Of a stretch of 64,000 bases of DNA, positions 10,170 to 18,841 are shown one piece after another (within the stretch, counting starts at the first letter, position 1; each line of letters opens with the position of its first letter). The notes beneath the pieces were generated by a model. The model did not search any database. It was given only the letters and a program-made list of their open reading frames with translations, and was not told the DNA's origin. The DNA lies in the NCBI RefSeq assembly GCF_002029255.1, contig NZ_MZGT01000006.1, positions 48,480 through 112,479 of the forward strand. The letters run 5' to 3'. Source of the DNA: Clostridium chromiireducens. GTDB lineage: Bacteria; Bacillota; Clostridia; Clostridiales; Clostridiaceae. Position numbers and translations under genes: made by a program.

Positions 10170-10224
10170 AATATATACCTTTTAGTTTACATTGTCAACC
10201 TTGTTTTATTTTCAGGTTAACAAT
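10170..10224 (-). promoter_or_regulatory. BirA operator overlapping the bioYDA promoter
   Basis: An inverted repeat ATTGTCAACC (10191-10200), 14 bases, GGTTAACAAT (10215-10224) has one mismatch between arms and matches the Firmicutes BirA box. On the minus strand the left arm contains a consensus -35 TTGACA (10193-10198). It is followed after exactly 17 bases by -10 TATATT (10170-10175). Biotin-loaded BirA bound here would block RNA polymerase. Confidence 0.9.
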
Positions 10225-10308
10225 ATGAACTACGATATTTATTGCCTATTATAAATGAATTAATTAAGTTTATATGAGAAAAAAATAGTCATCAAAATAA
10301 TAAAACTC

Positions 10309-10352
10309 CATACTGAATTACTAAATCTTTAAGGATTTTATAACTCAATATG
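10309..10352 (-). terminator. Imperfect hairpin, probable terminator of the lipoprotein gene
   Basis: Arms of about 19 bases (10309-10327 and 10333-10352) pair with a few G-U or mismatched positions. On the minus strand they are followed by GAGTTTTATTATTTTG. The hairpin lies about 90 bases after the lipoprotein stop codon, in an otherwise empty stretch. Confidence 0.45.
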
Positions 10353-10439
10353 AAGCATTATTGTGTTTTAATATTTCTTTTTTAATAATTTTTCTTTATA
10401 TTAAACTCCCACTAGTTATTTCAATACAATACTTTTTAA

Positions 10440-11015
10440 TTACTTAGTAGTATCACCTTTTGCATTTTGATCTGCCGCTTGTCTAACTGCTATTTTTGAA
10501 ATGGTTTCTTTATCTTTATCTGAGTATGTAATTAAAAGTGTATCTCCAACTTTAATATCACTAACTGTAAGTGCTTTAGCATCTGAGTTTTGTTTTCCTC
10601 TGCTCATTGCAGTTATTTCTATTCCGTCACCAACTGTAATATCTTTAGTTTCACCTGTATATTCTACTTTCCTGTTACCTTGTTTCGTAGGTGGCTGTCC
10701 GTCTTTATTGTTATCTTGTGGTGGGGCTTTTTGATCTCCACTTTTATTTGTATGTTCTTGATTTCCTCCTTGAGGCATTTCAGGTGCCTTAATAAGCTTT
10801 AAGGTTATTTTATTTCCATCTATACTTGAAACTTCGCCTTGTAAATCTGCTGCCTGAAAATTCTTTTGAGGCGCTTTTCCATTGTCAGTGGAAGCATTTT
10901 GAGTACTTTCAGTTGTTTGAATGGTTTGAGCAGCTCCAGCACTAGTTTTACTGCATCCAACCATTAAAGTAGCTGTAATCACTACTCCAGTTAGAGCACA
11001 AATTATTCGTTTCAT
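10440..11015 (-). CDS. Putative lipoprotein, unknown function
   Basis: This 191-residue protein has an N-terminal signal with a lipobox (ATLMVGCSKTS, cysteine at 21), so it should be anchored to the outer face of the membrane. A low-complexity Gln/Asn/Lys/Pro-rich linker (about 75-110) follows. The C-terminal region YTGETKDITVGDGIEI...DIKVGDTLLITYSDKD looks like a small beta-barrel of the kind found in DUF5666-like repeats. AGGAATTGG-like bases precede ATG 11015. It stands alone between the biotin operon and the divergent alcohol dehydrogenase. I do not recognise a specific family. Confidence 0.75.
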   Translation of the reverse strand: MKRIICALTGVVITATLMVGCSKTSAGAAQTIQTTESTQNASTDNGKAPQKNFQAADLQGEVSSIDGNKITLKLIKAPEMPQGGNQEHTNKSGDQKAPPQDNNKDGQPPTKQGNRKVEYTGETKDITVGDGIEITAMSRGKQNSDAKALTVSDIKVGDTLLITYSDKDKETISKIAVRQAADQNAKGDTTK

Positions 11016-11172
11016 TCCAATTCCTCCATTACAATATATTATGTAAGCTTGTTGATAATTTAATGATACAATCGGAATATAACAGTTTTATCACAACTTT
11101 ATTACAAATATATGAATATAAATGGAGCTGCCTCGTTTTAAAACATCTTTTTAAATTTCCTTTAAAAACCTC

Positions 11173-11203
11173 TTGACTTAGAGTTAACTTTAACACTTAT
11201 ACT
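11173..11203 (+). promoter_or_regulatory. MerR-type promoter of the alcohol dehydrogenase
   Basis: -35 TTGACT (11173-11178) and -10 TATACT (11198-11203) are 19 bases apart. The spacer holds the near-perfect dyad TTAGAGTTAACTTTAA. A 19-bp spacer carrying a dyad is the hallmark of promoters activated by MerR-family regulators; B. subtilis AdhR controlling adhA is the relevant precedent. No merR gene is adjacent. Confidence 0.7.
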
Positions 11204-11244
11204 TATATTAACAAAATAATGTAAAGCTTTAAGGAGGCACTATA

Positions 11245-12414
11245 ATGAATTTTAATTATTTTATACCAACAAAAATACTTTTCGGTGCAGGAAAGTTAAA
11301 CGAACTGCATAAACATCCTCTTCCTGGAAAAAAAGCATTAATTGTCACAACTGCTGGTACTTCAGTAAAAAAATTTGGTTACTTAGACCGCTTGAAAGAA
11401 CAACTTGATTTAGCAGGTATTTCATATATTCTTTTTGATAAAATCCTTCCAAATCCTATTAAAGATCATGTAATGGAAGGTGCTGCCCTTGCCAAAGAAA
11501 ATGACATTGATTTTGTTATTGGCCTTGGTGGCGGAAGCAGTATAGATTCTGCAAAGGCAATTGCTGTTATGGCTTCTAACGAAGGAGACTACTGGGATTA
11601 TATTTCAGGAGGTACTGGAAAAGGACTACCTGTTCCAAATGATCCACTTCCTATAGTAGCTATTACAACAACTGCTGGTACTGGTACAGAAGCAGATCCA
11701 TGGACAGTTACAACTAAAACAGAAACTAATGAGAAAATTGGTTTTGGTTATGATAAAACATTCCCAGTTCTATCTGTAGTTGATCCTGAATTAATGGTTT
11801 CAGTTCCTAAAAACCTAACTGCTTATCAAGGTTTTGATGCTCTTTTCCATAGTACTGAAGGTTATCTAAATACTACTTCATATGTAATGAGCGATATGTT
11901 TGCATTGAAATCAATAGAACTTATTGGAAAGAGTCTGGCTGAGGCAGTACAGAATGGAAGCAATCTAAATGCCCGTGGTGATATTGCTTTAGCAAATACT
12001 TTAGCTGGTATGGTAGAATCTACATCTGGATGTATTTCAGAACATAGTCTTGCACATGCAATCAGTGCCTTCCATCCAAAATTTGAGCATGGTGCAGCAT
12101 TAATATCCATTAGCGCAGCTTATTATGCCCATTTTGCTAAAAGTGGTACTTGTGATGAACGGATGATTCAGATGGCTAAGGCATTAGGTAAAGAAGATGC
12201 CTCTTCCCCTATGGATTTTGTTACTACATTAGTAGAACTTCAAAAAGCTTGCGATGTAGATCAAATCAAAATGAGTGATTATGGAATGAAATATGATGAA
12301 TTACACAAATATGTTGAAAATTCAAGAAACAATATGGGTGCTTTATTCCAATTTGATCCAGATGCTTTAACTGATGAAGATGTATTAAAGATATTCCAAG
12401 ATTCATTTAGATAA
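11245..12414 (+). CDS. Iron-containing alcohol dehydrogenase (butanol-dehydrogenase-like)
   Basis: This 389-residue group III alcohol dehydrogenase probably reduces aldehydes to alcohols with NAD(P)H. The Rossmann signature is GLGGGSSIDSAKAIA (about 92-106), followed by TTTAGTGTEADPW. Metal ligands are visible in GFDALFHSTEGYL (near 190-200) and in EHSLAHAISAFHPKFEHG (near 259-276). The ribosome site AAGGAGG lies 9 bases before ATG 11245. It resembles the NADH-dependent butanol dehydrogenases of solventogenic clostridia, but substrate and cofactor cannot be read from the sequence. It is monocistronic, with a MerR-type promoter and a strong terminator. Confidence 0.92.
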   Translation: MNFNYFIPTKILFGAGKLNELHKHPLPGKKALIVTTAGTSVKKFGYLDRLKEQLDLAGISYILFDKILPNPIKDHVMEGAALAKENDIDFVIGLGGGSSIDSAKAIAVMASNEGDYWDYISGGTGKGLPVPNDPLPIVAITTTAGTGTEADPWTVTTKTETNEKIGFGYDKTFPVLSVVDPELMVSVPKNLTAYQGFDALFHSTEGYLNTTSYVMSDMFALKSIELIGKSLAEAVQNGSNLNARGDIALANTLAGMVESTSGCISEHSLAHAISAFHPKFEHGAALISISAAYYAHFAKSGTCDERMIQMAKALGKEDASSPMDFVTTLVELQKACDVDQIKMSDYGMKYDELHKYVENSRNNMGALFQFDPDALTDEDVLKIFQDSFR

Positions 12415-12448
12415 AATTAGAGGCCACAAATTTGTGGTCTCTAATTTT
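12413..12448 (+). terminator. Terminator of the alcohol dehydrogenase gene
   Basis: Arms of 18 bases (12413-12430 and 12431-12448) form a near-perfect palindrome with one G-U pair. It starts inside the stop codon and ends in TTTTATT. Confidence 0.85.
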
Positions 12449-12631
12449 ATTGTAATTGAATTAAATTTTTTTGAGGCAAATGGCACAATAACCATGACTG
12501 ATGGAATAAATTAATTGTTACTCTATACCCATTTTATATCAATAGTTTAGATATAATTCAACATATCAGTAGCAAGTGTTAATTTTGATATAATGAAACT
12601 ATAAATACATATGTACATGGAGATTATAATT

Positions 12632-14158
12632 ATGAGAATTCTTTTTATAGCACCTTATTTAGGTTTAAAAGAACTAGCCCAGTCAATTTTAGATGAATAT
12701 TCTGATATACATATAGATGTATATCAAGGAAATTATGAACAAGGACCAAAACTATTAAAAAAACTTAATGCTGATGAAAAATACGATGCAATTATAACAA
12801 GAGGTGGAACTGTTGAAACATGCAGGAAGGTTACAACAACGCCTATTATTGAAATTTATATAAATGCTTTTGATATACTTAGAATTTTAAAATTATCTGA
12901 AGGTTATGATGGCAAGAAAATATTTTTAGCTTATCCAAGCATTGTTAATTCATTTAAGCAGTTAAGTGAACTTATGGGATATTATATAGAATCACAATGT
13001 TATTTTGAACATAAAAATATAAGTAGTATAATTGAAAATCTAAAAGAAGAAAACTATGAACTTATAATTGGAGATAACATGGTATATGAGACGGCACAAA
13101 AACTAGGAATTAACAGCATATTGCTTACCAGCGGAATAGAAAGTTTAAGAAGTGCTATTGATGAAGCTATTAGATTATGCAATGCTCTTTCTAGAGATAA
13201 AAAACAAATTATTGAATCTAATCTTTATATAGAAGATCAGAAAATAAATGAAGACAATATAGATAAGTTTGTGAGAATTTTCAATGCTAATGAAATATCT
13301 CCAAGCTTTATAGATACAGTATTTCCAAAGACAATTTCATCTCAAATATCAGCGCTTAGTGATACATCTCTTCCGACCATTATAACTGGCGAAGATGGAA
13401 TGTGTAAAAGTGATGTTGGCTATTTATGCTTCTGCTATGGTCCTCAAAAAAGAAAAAGTTTAGTTTGTATTAGCTGCTTCTCAGTTCCTGAAAACTATAA
13501 CTATGATTTATTAGAGAATACTATAATAAAGCATCTCTGGAATGAAGGCGGAACTTTATTTTTAGAAGATATAGACCAATTATGTATAGAGGGGCAAAAG
13601 CAAATAATTAATATCTTAAAAAAATTAACTAAAAACTGTAATGTTAAAATAATTGCCTCTTCTGAATTGCCTGTAGAAATCTGTGTAAGTAGCGGAAAAC
13701 TTCTAAGGCAGCTTCGCTCAATTTTAGACGAAGTAAGAATAGAACTAATGCCACTTAAGTATTATACAAATGAAATTAATAATATGATAAGCATGTATCT
13801 TGCAAAATTGGATGTAAGATGTGCAAGTCAGGTTGTTGGAATCAACAAAGGTGGAATAAATTTATTATCTGATTATGATTGGCCAGAAAATATTCGACAA
13901 TTCATGAGAGTAATAAATCAATTAGCACTAACATGTAATGGTTCATATATTGCCCAAACTGGAGTTAAAGTTGCTCTAAAAAAAGAACATGATAATCATA
14001 AATACGCTATCTTAGTACCTATTGATCTAAGTGGAAGCTTAAAAGAAATTGAGACTCGTATTATAAAACATATAATGGCAGAAGAAGGAATGAATCAAGT
14101 AAAAGTAGAAAAGAGATTAGAAATTGGACATAGCACATTATGGAGAAAATTAAAATGA
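12632..14158 (+). CDS. PrpR-N sensor regulator with degenerate sigma-54 AAA domain
   Basis: This 508-residue protein starts with a PrpR_N-like sensor domain (about 1-185: RILFIAPYLGL, IITRGGTVETCRK, and a repeat-like FDILRILK). The middle part (about 220-440) is laid out like a sigma-54 activator AAA+ domain. It keeps the Walker-B-like GGTLFLEDIDQL and the YDWPENIRQFMRVINQL motif near the end. It lacks a Walker A GxxGxGK and the GAFTGA loop, so ATP hydrolysis and sigma-54 activation are doubtful. The C-terminus is a Fis-type HTH (KVEKRLEIGHSTLWRKLK). ATG 12632 with upstream GGAG is preferred over ATG 12611. It precedes the MATE gene and may control it. Confidence 0.8.
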   Translation: MRILFIAPYLGLKELAQSILDEYSDIHIDVYQGNYEQGPKLLKKLNADEKYDAIITRGGTVETCRKVTTTPIIEIYINAFDILRILKLSEGYDGKKIFLAYPSIVNSFKQLSELMGYYIESQCYFEHKNISSIIENLKEENYELIIGDNMVYETAQKLGINSILLTSGIESLRSAIDEAIRLCNALSRDKKQIIESNLYIEDQKINEDNIDKFVRIFNANEISPSFIDTVFPKTISSQISALSDTSLPTIITGEDGMCKSDVGYLCFCYGPQKRKSLVCISCFSVPENYNYDLLENTIIKHLWNEGGTLFLEDIDQLCIEGQKQIINILKKLTKNCNVKIIASSELPVEICVSSGKLLRQLRSILDEVRIELMPLKYYTNEINNMISMYLAKLDVRCASQVVGINKGGINLLSDYDWPENIRQFMRVINQLALTCNGSYIAQTGVKVALKKEHDNHKYAILVPIDLSGSLKEIETRIIKHIMAEEGMNQVKVEKRLEIGHSTLWRKLK

Positions 14159-14191
14159 TTTCATAATGAAACAAATTTGATATTTCACTTA

Positions 14192-14221
14192 TTGATGATG
14201 CACTAATCGCTTTAGTATAAT
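14192..14221 (+). promoter_or_regulatory. Probable sigma-A promoter of the MATE gene
   Basis: TTGATG (14192-14197), an 18-base spacer and TATAAT (14216-14221) lie 34 bases before the MATE start. Confidence 0.6.
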
Positions 14222-14254
14222 AACTGAGGAAAGAATACTAAGGAAGTGAAATAT

Positions 14255-15628
14255 ATGATTAAAGATATGACAAAAGGAAACATACCAAAGCATCTGATTG
14301 GTTTTTCTATACCTTTAGTGGTAGGAAATCTGCTTCAATTAACTTATAATGCAGTAGATTCTATAGTTGTAGGAAGATTTTCAGGAACAGATGCATTAGC
14401 AGCAGTTGGAGCAGCTAACCCTGTAATGAATATTGCAATTTTAGGAATAACAGGCATATGCATTGGTGCATCAGTGCTCATGAGTGAATTTTTTGGTGCC
14501 GGAAAGCATGAAGAATTAAAAAAAGAAATATCAACCACTTTAATATTTGGATGTTTTTTTTCTTTATTAATCGTAGTGCTTGGTTTAATTTTTTCAAAAG
14601 GAATACTAAGACTTCTTGGAGTGCCAAATGAAATTCTTGATTCTTCAGCCCTTTATCTTAGAATTATCTTTGTTGCAATGCCTTTTACATATTTGTATAA
14701 CGCGGTATCAGCAGCTATGAGAAGTGTTGGTGATTCCAAAACTCCAATAAGATTTTTAGCAATTGCATCTATTTTAAATGGCTGCCTTGACTTTATCTTT
14801 ATAGGTGGTTTTAATATGGGGGTGCTTGGAGCTGGGCTTGCAACAGCTATTGCAGAAGCATGTTCTGCAGTTTTCTGCATAATTTATATATATATAAAGG
14901 TTCCATTGTTAAGATTGACTAGAAGTGATATTAGAATTGACATGAATCTTTTAAAGAAGACACTTCAACATGGTTCTATAACAGCCTTGCAGCAGTCTTG
15001 TCAGCCAATCGGAAAATTATTAATACAAAGTTTTATTAATCCACTAGGTATTGCAGCTATTGCCGCATTTAATGCTGTAAACAGAGTTGATGACTTTGCA
15101 TTTACACCTCAACAAAGTATATCCAGCGGAATAATGACATTTGTTGCTCAAAATCGCGGTGCTAATAATAAAAGACGTATTAAGGATGGATTTAGAATTG
15201 GATTATTTGTAGAGTTCTGCTATTGGATATTAATTTGTATAGTTATTTTATTTTTAAAAGAACCTATTATGAAATTGTTTGTTTCTTCTGAAGATACAAG
15301 TATGATTAATTTAGGAGTCCATTATTTAGGACTTATGGCTTTCTTCTATATACTTCCATCCTTCACAAATGGAATACAAGGCTTCTTTAGAGGTATGGGA
15401 AATATGAAAATCACATTAATTTCTACATTGATTCAAATATCATTTAGAACATTATTTGTATATTTATTGGTTCATCGTATAGGAATGGTCAGTGTTGCTT
15501 ACGCAAGTCTTATAGGCTGGATCCTTATGTTAGCTTATGAAGTACCGTATTATTTCGCCTACAAAAGAAAAAATGATATATTAAAAGATTCAAATAAGTT
15601 TGAGGCAAAAATGCAATTGCAAGAATAA
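14255..15628 (+). CDS. MATE family efflux transporter
   Basis: This 457-residue membrane protein has about twelve predicted helices in two MatE repeats. It would export drugs or organic cations using a Na+ or H+ gradient. Typical motifs are GFSIPLVVGNLLQLTYNAVDSIVVGRF near the start and GGFNMGVLGAGLATAIAEA in the first half, with YNAVSAAMRSVGDSKTPI between. The open frame begins at a GTG (14246) that is part of the ribosome site AAGGAAG; ATG 14255 is chosen. It follows the PrpR-like regulator by 96 bases and has its own promoter and terminator. Confidence 0.93.
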   Translation: MIKDMTKGNIPKHLIGFSIPLVVGNLLQLTYNAVDSIVVGRFSGTDALAAVGAANPVMNIAILGITGICIGASVLMSEFFGAGKHEELKKEISTTLIFGCFFSLLIVVLGLIFSKGILRLLGVPNEILDSSALYLRIIFVAMPFTYLYNAVSAAMRSVGDSKTPIRFLAIASILNGCLDFIFIGGFNMGVLGAGLATAIAEACSAVFCIIYIYIKVPLLRLTRSDIRIDMNLLKKTLQHGSITALQQSCQPIGKLLIQSFINPLGIAAIAAFNAVNRVDDFAFTPQQSISSGIMTFVAQNRGANNKRRIKDGFRIGLFVEFCYWILICIVILFLKEPIMKLFVSSEDTSMINLGVHYLGLMAFFYILPSFTNGIQGFFRGMGNMKITLISTLIQISFRTLFVYLLVHRIGMVSVAYASLIGWILMLAYEVPYYFAYKRKNDILKDSNKFEAKMQLQE

Positions 15629-15658
15629 GACATCACTTGACGCTGAAACTAATAAAGC

Positions 15659-15688
15659 GGTTGTATCAGATTGAGTTTTGATACAACC
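15659..15688 (+). terminator. Terminator of the MATE gene
   Basis: The 10-bp stem GGTTGTATCA/TGATACAACC (15659-15668 and 15679-15688) encloses a 10-base loop. It lies 30 bases after the MATE stop codon. The T-tract is weak. Confidence 0.6.
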
Positions 15689-15702
15689 CCTAAAACTTCA
15701 TA

Positions 15703-15819
15703 TTATAGTCTTTCTCTAAATTCTGTAATCCATTTATTAAACATGCCTGTTCCCAAATTGTATGCGTCCATTGTTTCATAATTCCTATATTTATACTCCA
15801 ATGAGCAAATAATTAATCC
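15703..15819 (-). pseudogene. Possible coding remnant (about 39 codons)
   Basis: An open minus-strand frame directly after the dehydrogenase stop codon encodes a coding-like peptide ending AYNLGTGMFNKWITEFRERL. It has no ribosome site at its only ATG (15771) and no recognisable full-length partner. It could be the C-terminal end of a lost gene that followed the dehydrogenase, or chance. I do not recognise the family. Confidence 0.25.
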
Positions 15820-15821
15820 TA

Positions 15822-16826
15822 TTAACCTAGATTAGCATAAACTCGTTTAAAATACTCTTCTAACGCCTCTTTTCCTAATTTTGGATTGAAATTCAAATCT
15901 TTTTTTGAGGTAGTAATATCATAATATCTATTTATTCCACCATAATATAATTCTACCTGACTTCTAAGAATTAGTGGCTGAGTATTATTTTGTTTAGCTT
16001 CTAGTTCAAGTTTTTCAGCTAATAACAATAGCTGCTCTTTAGCATATTTTTGTGGTATCTCCAGATCAGGAACAAACTTCTTTGCAATTTTAATAATATC
16101 ATCTGAAGTTACAGGTTCTTCATTAGCTAAAATATATCTTGTCCCTCTTACTCCTTTTTCAGCTGCGACAATCATACCTTCTATAACATCAATTACATCT
16201 ATCGGAGTCATTTCTGTTACATAATTAATTTTCATCTTACCTGAAAGAATACTATCAAAACCAAGCATTGTTGGAGTTTTCTTTAAAAATTCTCCACCAA
16301 TCATTGCACCTGGTAGGACACTGACCATATCTAAATCATATTTTTTTGCTAGTTCCCAAGCCCTTTTTTCTGAACGTGCTTTTGAATCAAAGTAGGCATT
16401 ACCATGGCTATCTTTAAGCCACGTAGTTTCATCAATTTTACCTTTTGAATTCACCTTATTAAGAGACAATGCAGCTACAGAACTTACATATATAATTTTC
16501 CTTACCTTTGCCTCCTTGGCTGCTTCCATTATATTTTCAGTTCCCAAAATATTAGGAACAATTATATCTTTTTCGGTATCCTTGGCCCAATGTTTAAATA
16601 CAGCTGCAACTTGATATAATGTATCAACTCCATCAAGTGCCCTAATTAATGATTCTTTATCCATTAAATCAGCATAAACTACTTCGCAGTCAAGACCTTC
16701 AAATGGCTTTTTATCATTCAAATCACGTACGCTGGCTCTAACCTTTTCATCTCTTTTTAATAATTCTCTTACCAAATTGTTACCTAGATGTCCATTTGCA
16801 CCTGTTACTAAAGAAATTTTCTTCAT
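15822..16826 (-). CDS. NAD(P)-dependent epimerase/dehydratase family reductase
   Basis: This 334-residue extended short-chain dehydrogenase resembles dihydroflavonol-4-reductase-like aldehyde/ketone reductases. The cofactor loop VTGANGHLGNNLVREL is at residues 7-22, and RASVRD suggests NADP preference. The catalytic Tyr-x-x-x-Lys is YFDSK near 147-151, preceded by YVSSVAAL. Its substrate is unknown. A strong ribosome site (TAGGAGG) precedes ATG 16826. A Crp/Fnr-type regulator follows on the same strand outside the intergenic terminator, and the two may be functionally linked. Confidence 0.88.
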   Translation of the reverse strand: MKKISLVTGANGHLGNNLVRELLKRDEKVRASVRDLNDKKPFEGLDCEVVYADLMDKESLIRALDGVDTLYQVAAVFKHWAKDTEKDIIVPNILGTENIMEAAKEAKVRKIIYVSSVAALSLNKVNSKGKIDETTWLKDSHGNAYFDSKARSEKRAWELAKKYDLDMVSVLPGAMIGGEFLKKTPTMLGFDSILSGKMKINYVTEMTPIDVIDVIEGMIVAAEKGVRGTRYILANEEPVTSDDIIKIAKKFVPDLEIPQKYAKEQLLLLAEKLELEAKQNNTQPLILRSQVELYYGGINRYYDITTSKKDLNFNPKLGKEALEEYFKRVYANLG

Positions 16827-16978
16827 AATTAAATCCTCCTAAATAGATTAATATAGAAACTATCTTAATACTAATTTGAAAATTACTAATTGTAATTGAC
16901 ATATGTTAATTGCAATAAAAAACAAGCACTAACTTCAATCTTTTATAATATTGATAGCCACATTAATAACATAAAAAA

Positions 16979-17006
16979 AAACACCAAATAATTTTATTTG
17001 ATGTTT
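16979..17006 (-). terminator. Terminator of the Crp/Fnr gene
   Basis: ACACCAAATA pairs with TATTTGATGT (core 16981-16990 and 16995-17004), flanked by A8 on the plus strand, which gives a U-run on the minus-strand transcript. It begins 12 bases after the regulator's stop codon. Confidence 0.75.
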
Positions 17007-17017
17007 AATAAATACAT

Positions 17018-17599
17018 TTATTCTATTTTCATACCTCTCTTAATTCTACTAAGAGAACTTGCTCTAACTCCAATATAAGAAGCAATATATGCTTGATTTA
17101 TCCTACTTTCTAAAGAAGAATGCTCTTTTGTAAATTCTATATATCTGTCTAATGCATTTTTGATAAGTAACGCCTTTTCTCGGTTTAGAGTATTAACAAG
17201 AATTTTCTTGATATAATTATCGAATATAACCTTCATTTGATTGCTTTTTTTCATTCCTTGTTTTATTGAATCATAAGGAATAATGACGCAAATGCAGTCT
17301 TCTAAACTTTCTATACTAAAGCTAGATTCTCCACTCCTTAATAATCCTTCAGCGCAGGCAAATTCTGTTTCACAAGCAAAGCATTTTGTTACATCGTTAC
17401 CTGCATCATCTATATAATATCCCCTCACAATTCCTTTATGAATATAATACAGTGAGGTTGGCATTTCCCCTTGTCGAAGAATAATTGTGCCTTTTGGTAC
17501 CATCTTTATAATTGCTGTAGAATTAAATAATTTTTTTAAACCTTCTTCTAATTCTAACTTAAATCCAACATCAATATAATCACTAGGCTTAGAAAGCAT
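17018..17599 (-). CDS. Crp/Fnr family transcriptional regulator
   Basis: This 193-residue protein has a cyclic-nucleotide-binding-like domain (about 20-120: VPKGTIILRQGEMPTSLYYIHKGIVRGYY). A dimerisation helix and a short winged HTH at the C-terminus (NQAYIASYIGVRASSLSRIKRG) follow. The HTH ends almost at the recognition helix, a shape common in Bacteroidetes/Clostridium YeiL-like regulators. An open frame extends to 17704, but AGAGGGGG lies before ATG 17599 and the extra residues look non-coding. The ligand is unknown; there is no Fnr-type cysteine cluster. It may control the neighbouring dehydrogenase. Confidence 0.87.
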   Translation of the reverse strand: MLSKPSDYIDVGFKLELEEGLKKLFNSTAIIKMVPKGTIILRQGEMPTSLYYIHKGIVRGYYIDDAGNDVTKCFACETEFACAEGLLRSGESSFSIESLEDCICVIIPYDSIKQGMKKSNQMKVIFDNYIKKILVNTLNREKALLIKNALDRYIEFTKEHSSLESRINQAYIASYIGVRASSLSRIKRGMKIE

Positions 17600-17864
17600 A
17601 ATGCATTCCCCCTCTAAACTTAAAAGGTATATAACCAATCCATAATTCAGAATTATACCATAAAAAGTAAGATTATAATAAAGAATACAAAAAATTTTAC
17701 CCACTACAAATAATTACCTAAACAAAGTTTTATATTTAGGTAGTTTAAGTATATAACTCTCATTTTAGATGCCTGTAATATTATTTCCCATGAATAAATA
17801 AAATGTTTTATACTTAGAAACCTTATTTGTCGTAAAGTTCGCAGCATCAATCGTGGACATATTA

Positions 17865-18452
17865 CTAAAGCATTATTTTAAGTTTATTTGCATATTGAAT
17901 TGCCTCAGGATAAAAACATTTAAAGTCATTTTGAAGTCCTTCATAATTATTAATTAGTTCATCTATAGGATTTACTAAGGGGTGCCTGGTATTAGAAAAT
18001 CTTTTAGAAATCCTATCCACTGCTACCTGTATTCCACTTATATCTCTATAGGAAAGAAGCCAGTTTTCTTCTATCATAAAAGGCATTCTTCTCGTCAGTT
18101 TATCTGGCAAGCAATAAGAATACTTTTTGAGTATCTTATAAAAATTATCAGCATATTCTTCTAAGGATACTGAAGAATAATCACTCCAATTCTTAGCTAA
18201 AAAATGATCATAAAATATATCAATTAGTACCCCTGCAAGGCGTCTATTAGCGCTAGAAATTCTTTCTCTACTATTTGCGAAATTTGGATGGGAATCCGTA
18301 AAAGTATCAAGCTTCTTATGCATTAGAATCCCCTGCTTTATGGAATATTCAAATTCATCTTCTAAAGATTTACTCACAAAATCCCCTAGAAAATTTCCTA
18401 ACATATTTTCTTCGCTATTATCTGAAAGATGTATATGAGCTAAATAATTCAT
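17865..18452 (-). CDS. acpH: Acyl carrier protein phosphodiesterase (DUF479)
   Basis: This 195-residue cytoplasmic enzyme of the HD-like DUF479 family removes the 4'-phosphopantetheine group from acyl carrier protein in characterised members. Family signatures are MNYLAHIHLS at the N-terminus, MLGNFLGDFV, GILMHKKLDTFTDSHP (metal-binding His/Asp) and the conserved GVLIDIFYDHFLAKNW. A TTG-started extension to 18467 is possible, but AAGGAGA precedes ATG 18452. It is monocistronic. The symbol is by family. Confidence 0.88.
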   Translation of the reverse strand: MNYLAHIHLSDNSEENMLGNFLGDFVSKSLEDEFEYSIKQGILMHKKLDTFTDSHPNFANSRERISSANRRLAGVLIDIFYDHFLAKNWSDYSSVSLEEYADNFYKILKKYSYCLPDKLTRRMPFMIEENWLLSYRDISGIQVAVDRISKRFSNTRHPLVNPIDELINNYEGLQNDFKCFYPEAIQYANKLKIML

Positions 18453-18841
18453 TGTTTCTCCTTTCAAATCCTACTATAATGAGCAAACCTCTATATGTTA
18501 ACTCACTATTCTTCTTCATGTACATTTTTATGATCTACCAAGCCTTAGTCAATGATCATAATATCGATACACTTTGTTTATTATTATTTTATCCCTATTA
18601 TACCATTAGTTTATTATATGATTCACCACAACACCGCTATTAGAGCTTTTTATTTTCTCATAAGCTTCATTAACTCATTAACATAACATAAGTGTATTTC
18701 CTTTTAGAAAATATAAATTGCATAAGGCCGGTACCTTGGGCGAAGACTATTAGCATTAGATAATTCTTTTAAGTTAAAAAAGTAAATACAAATTCCCATA
18801 AATAAATTAATGAGAAATAGAAAGATAGGAGGTGAGAAATA
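18453..18841. other. Intergenic region before the ABC exporter
   Basis: This stretch separates the divergent acpH and ABC genes. It is AT-rich with one small GC-richer patch (GGCCGGTACCTTGGGCG near 18726). The only open frame (18452-18643, plus strand) has no ribosome site and a biased Leu/Tyr/Phe composition. I see no terminator. Both flanking promoters must lie here, but no clear -35/-10 pair stands out. Confidence 0.5.

Noticed and set aside
12475..12500. TGGCAC near 12480 as a possible sigma-54 promoter for the PrpR-like regulator gene
   Set aside because: No TTGC follows at the required distance, and the nearby regulator lacks the GAFTGA loop.
18452..18643. 63-codon frame overlapping the acpH start on the opposite strand
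   Set aside because: It lacks a ribosome site and is biased to Leu/Tyr/Phe from AT-rich DNA. It overlaps the real gene's start and promoter.
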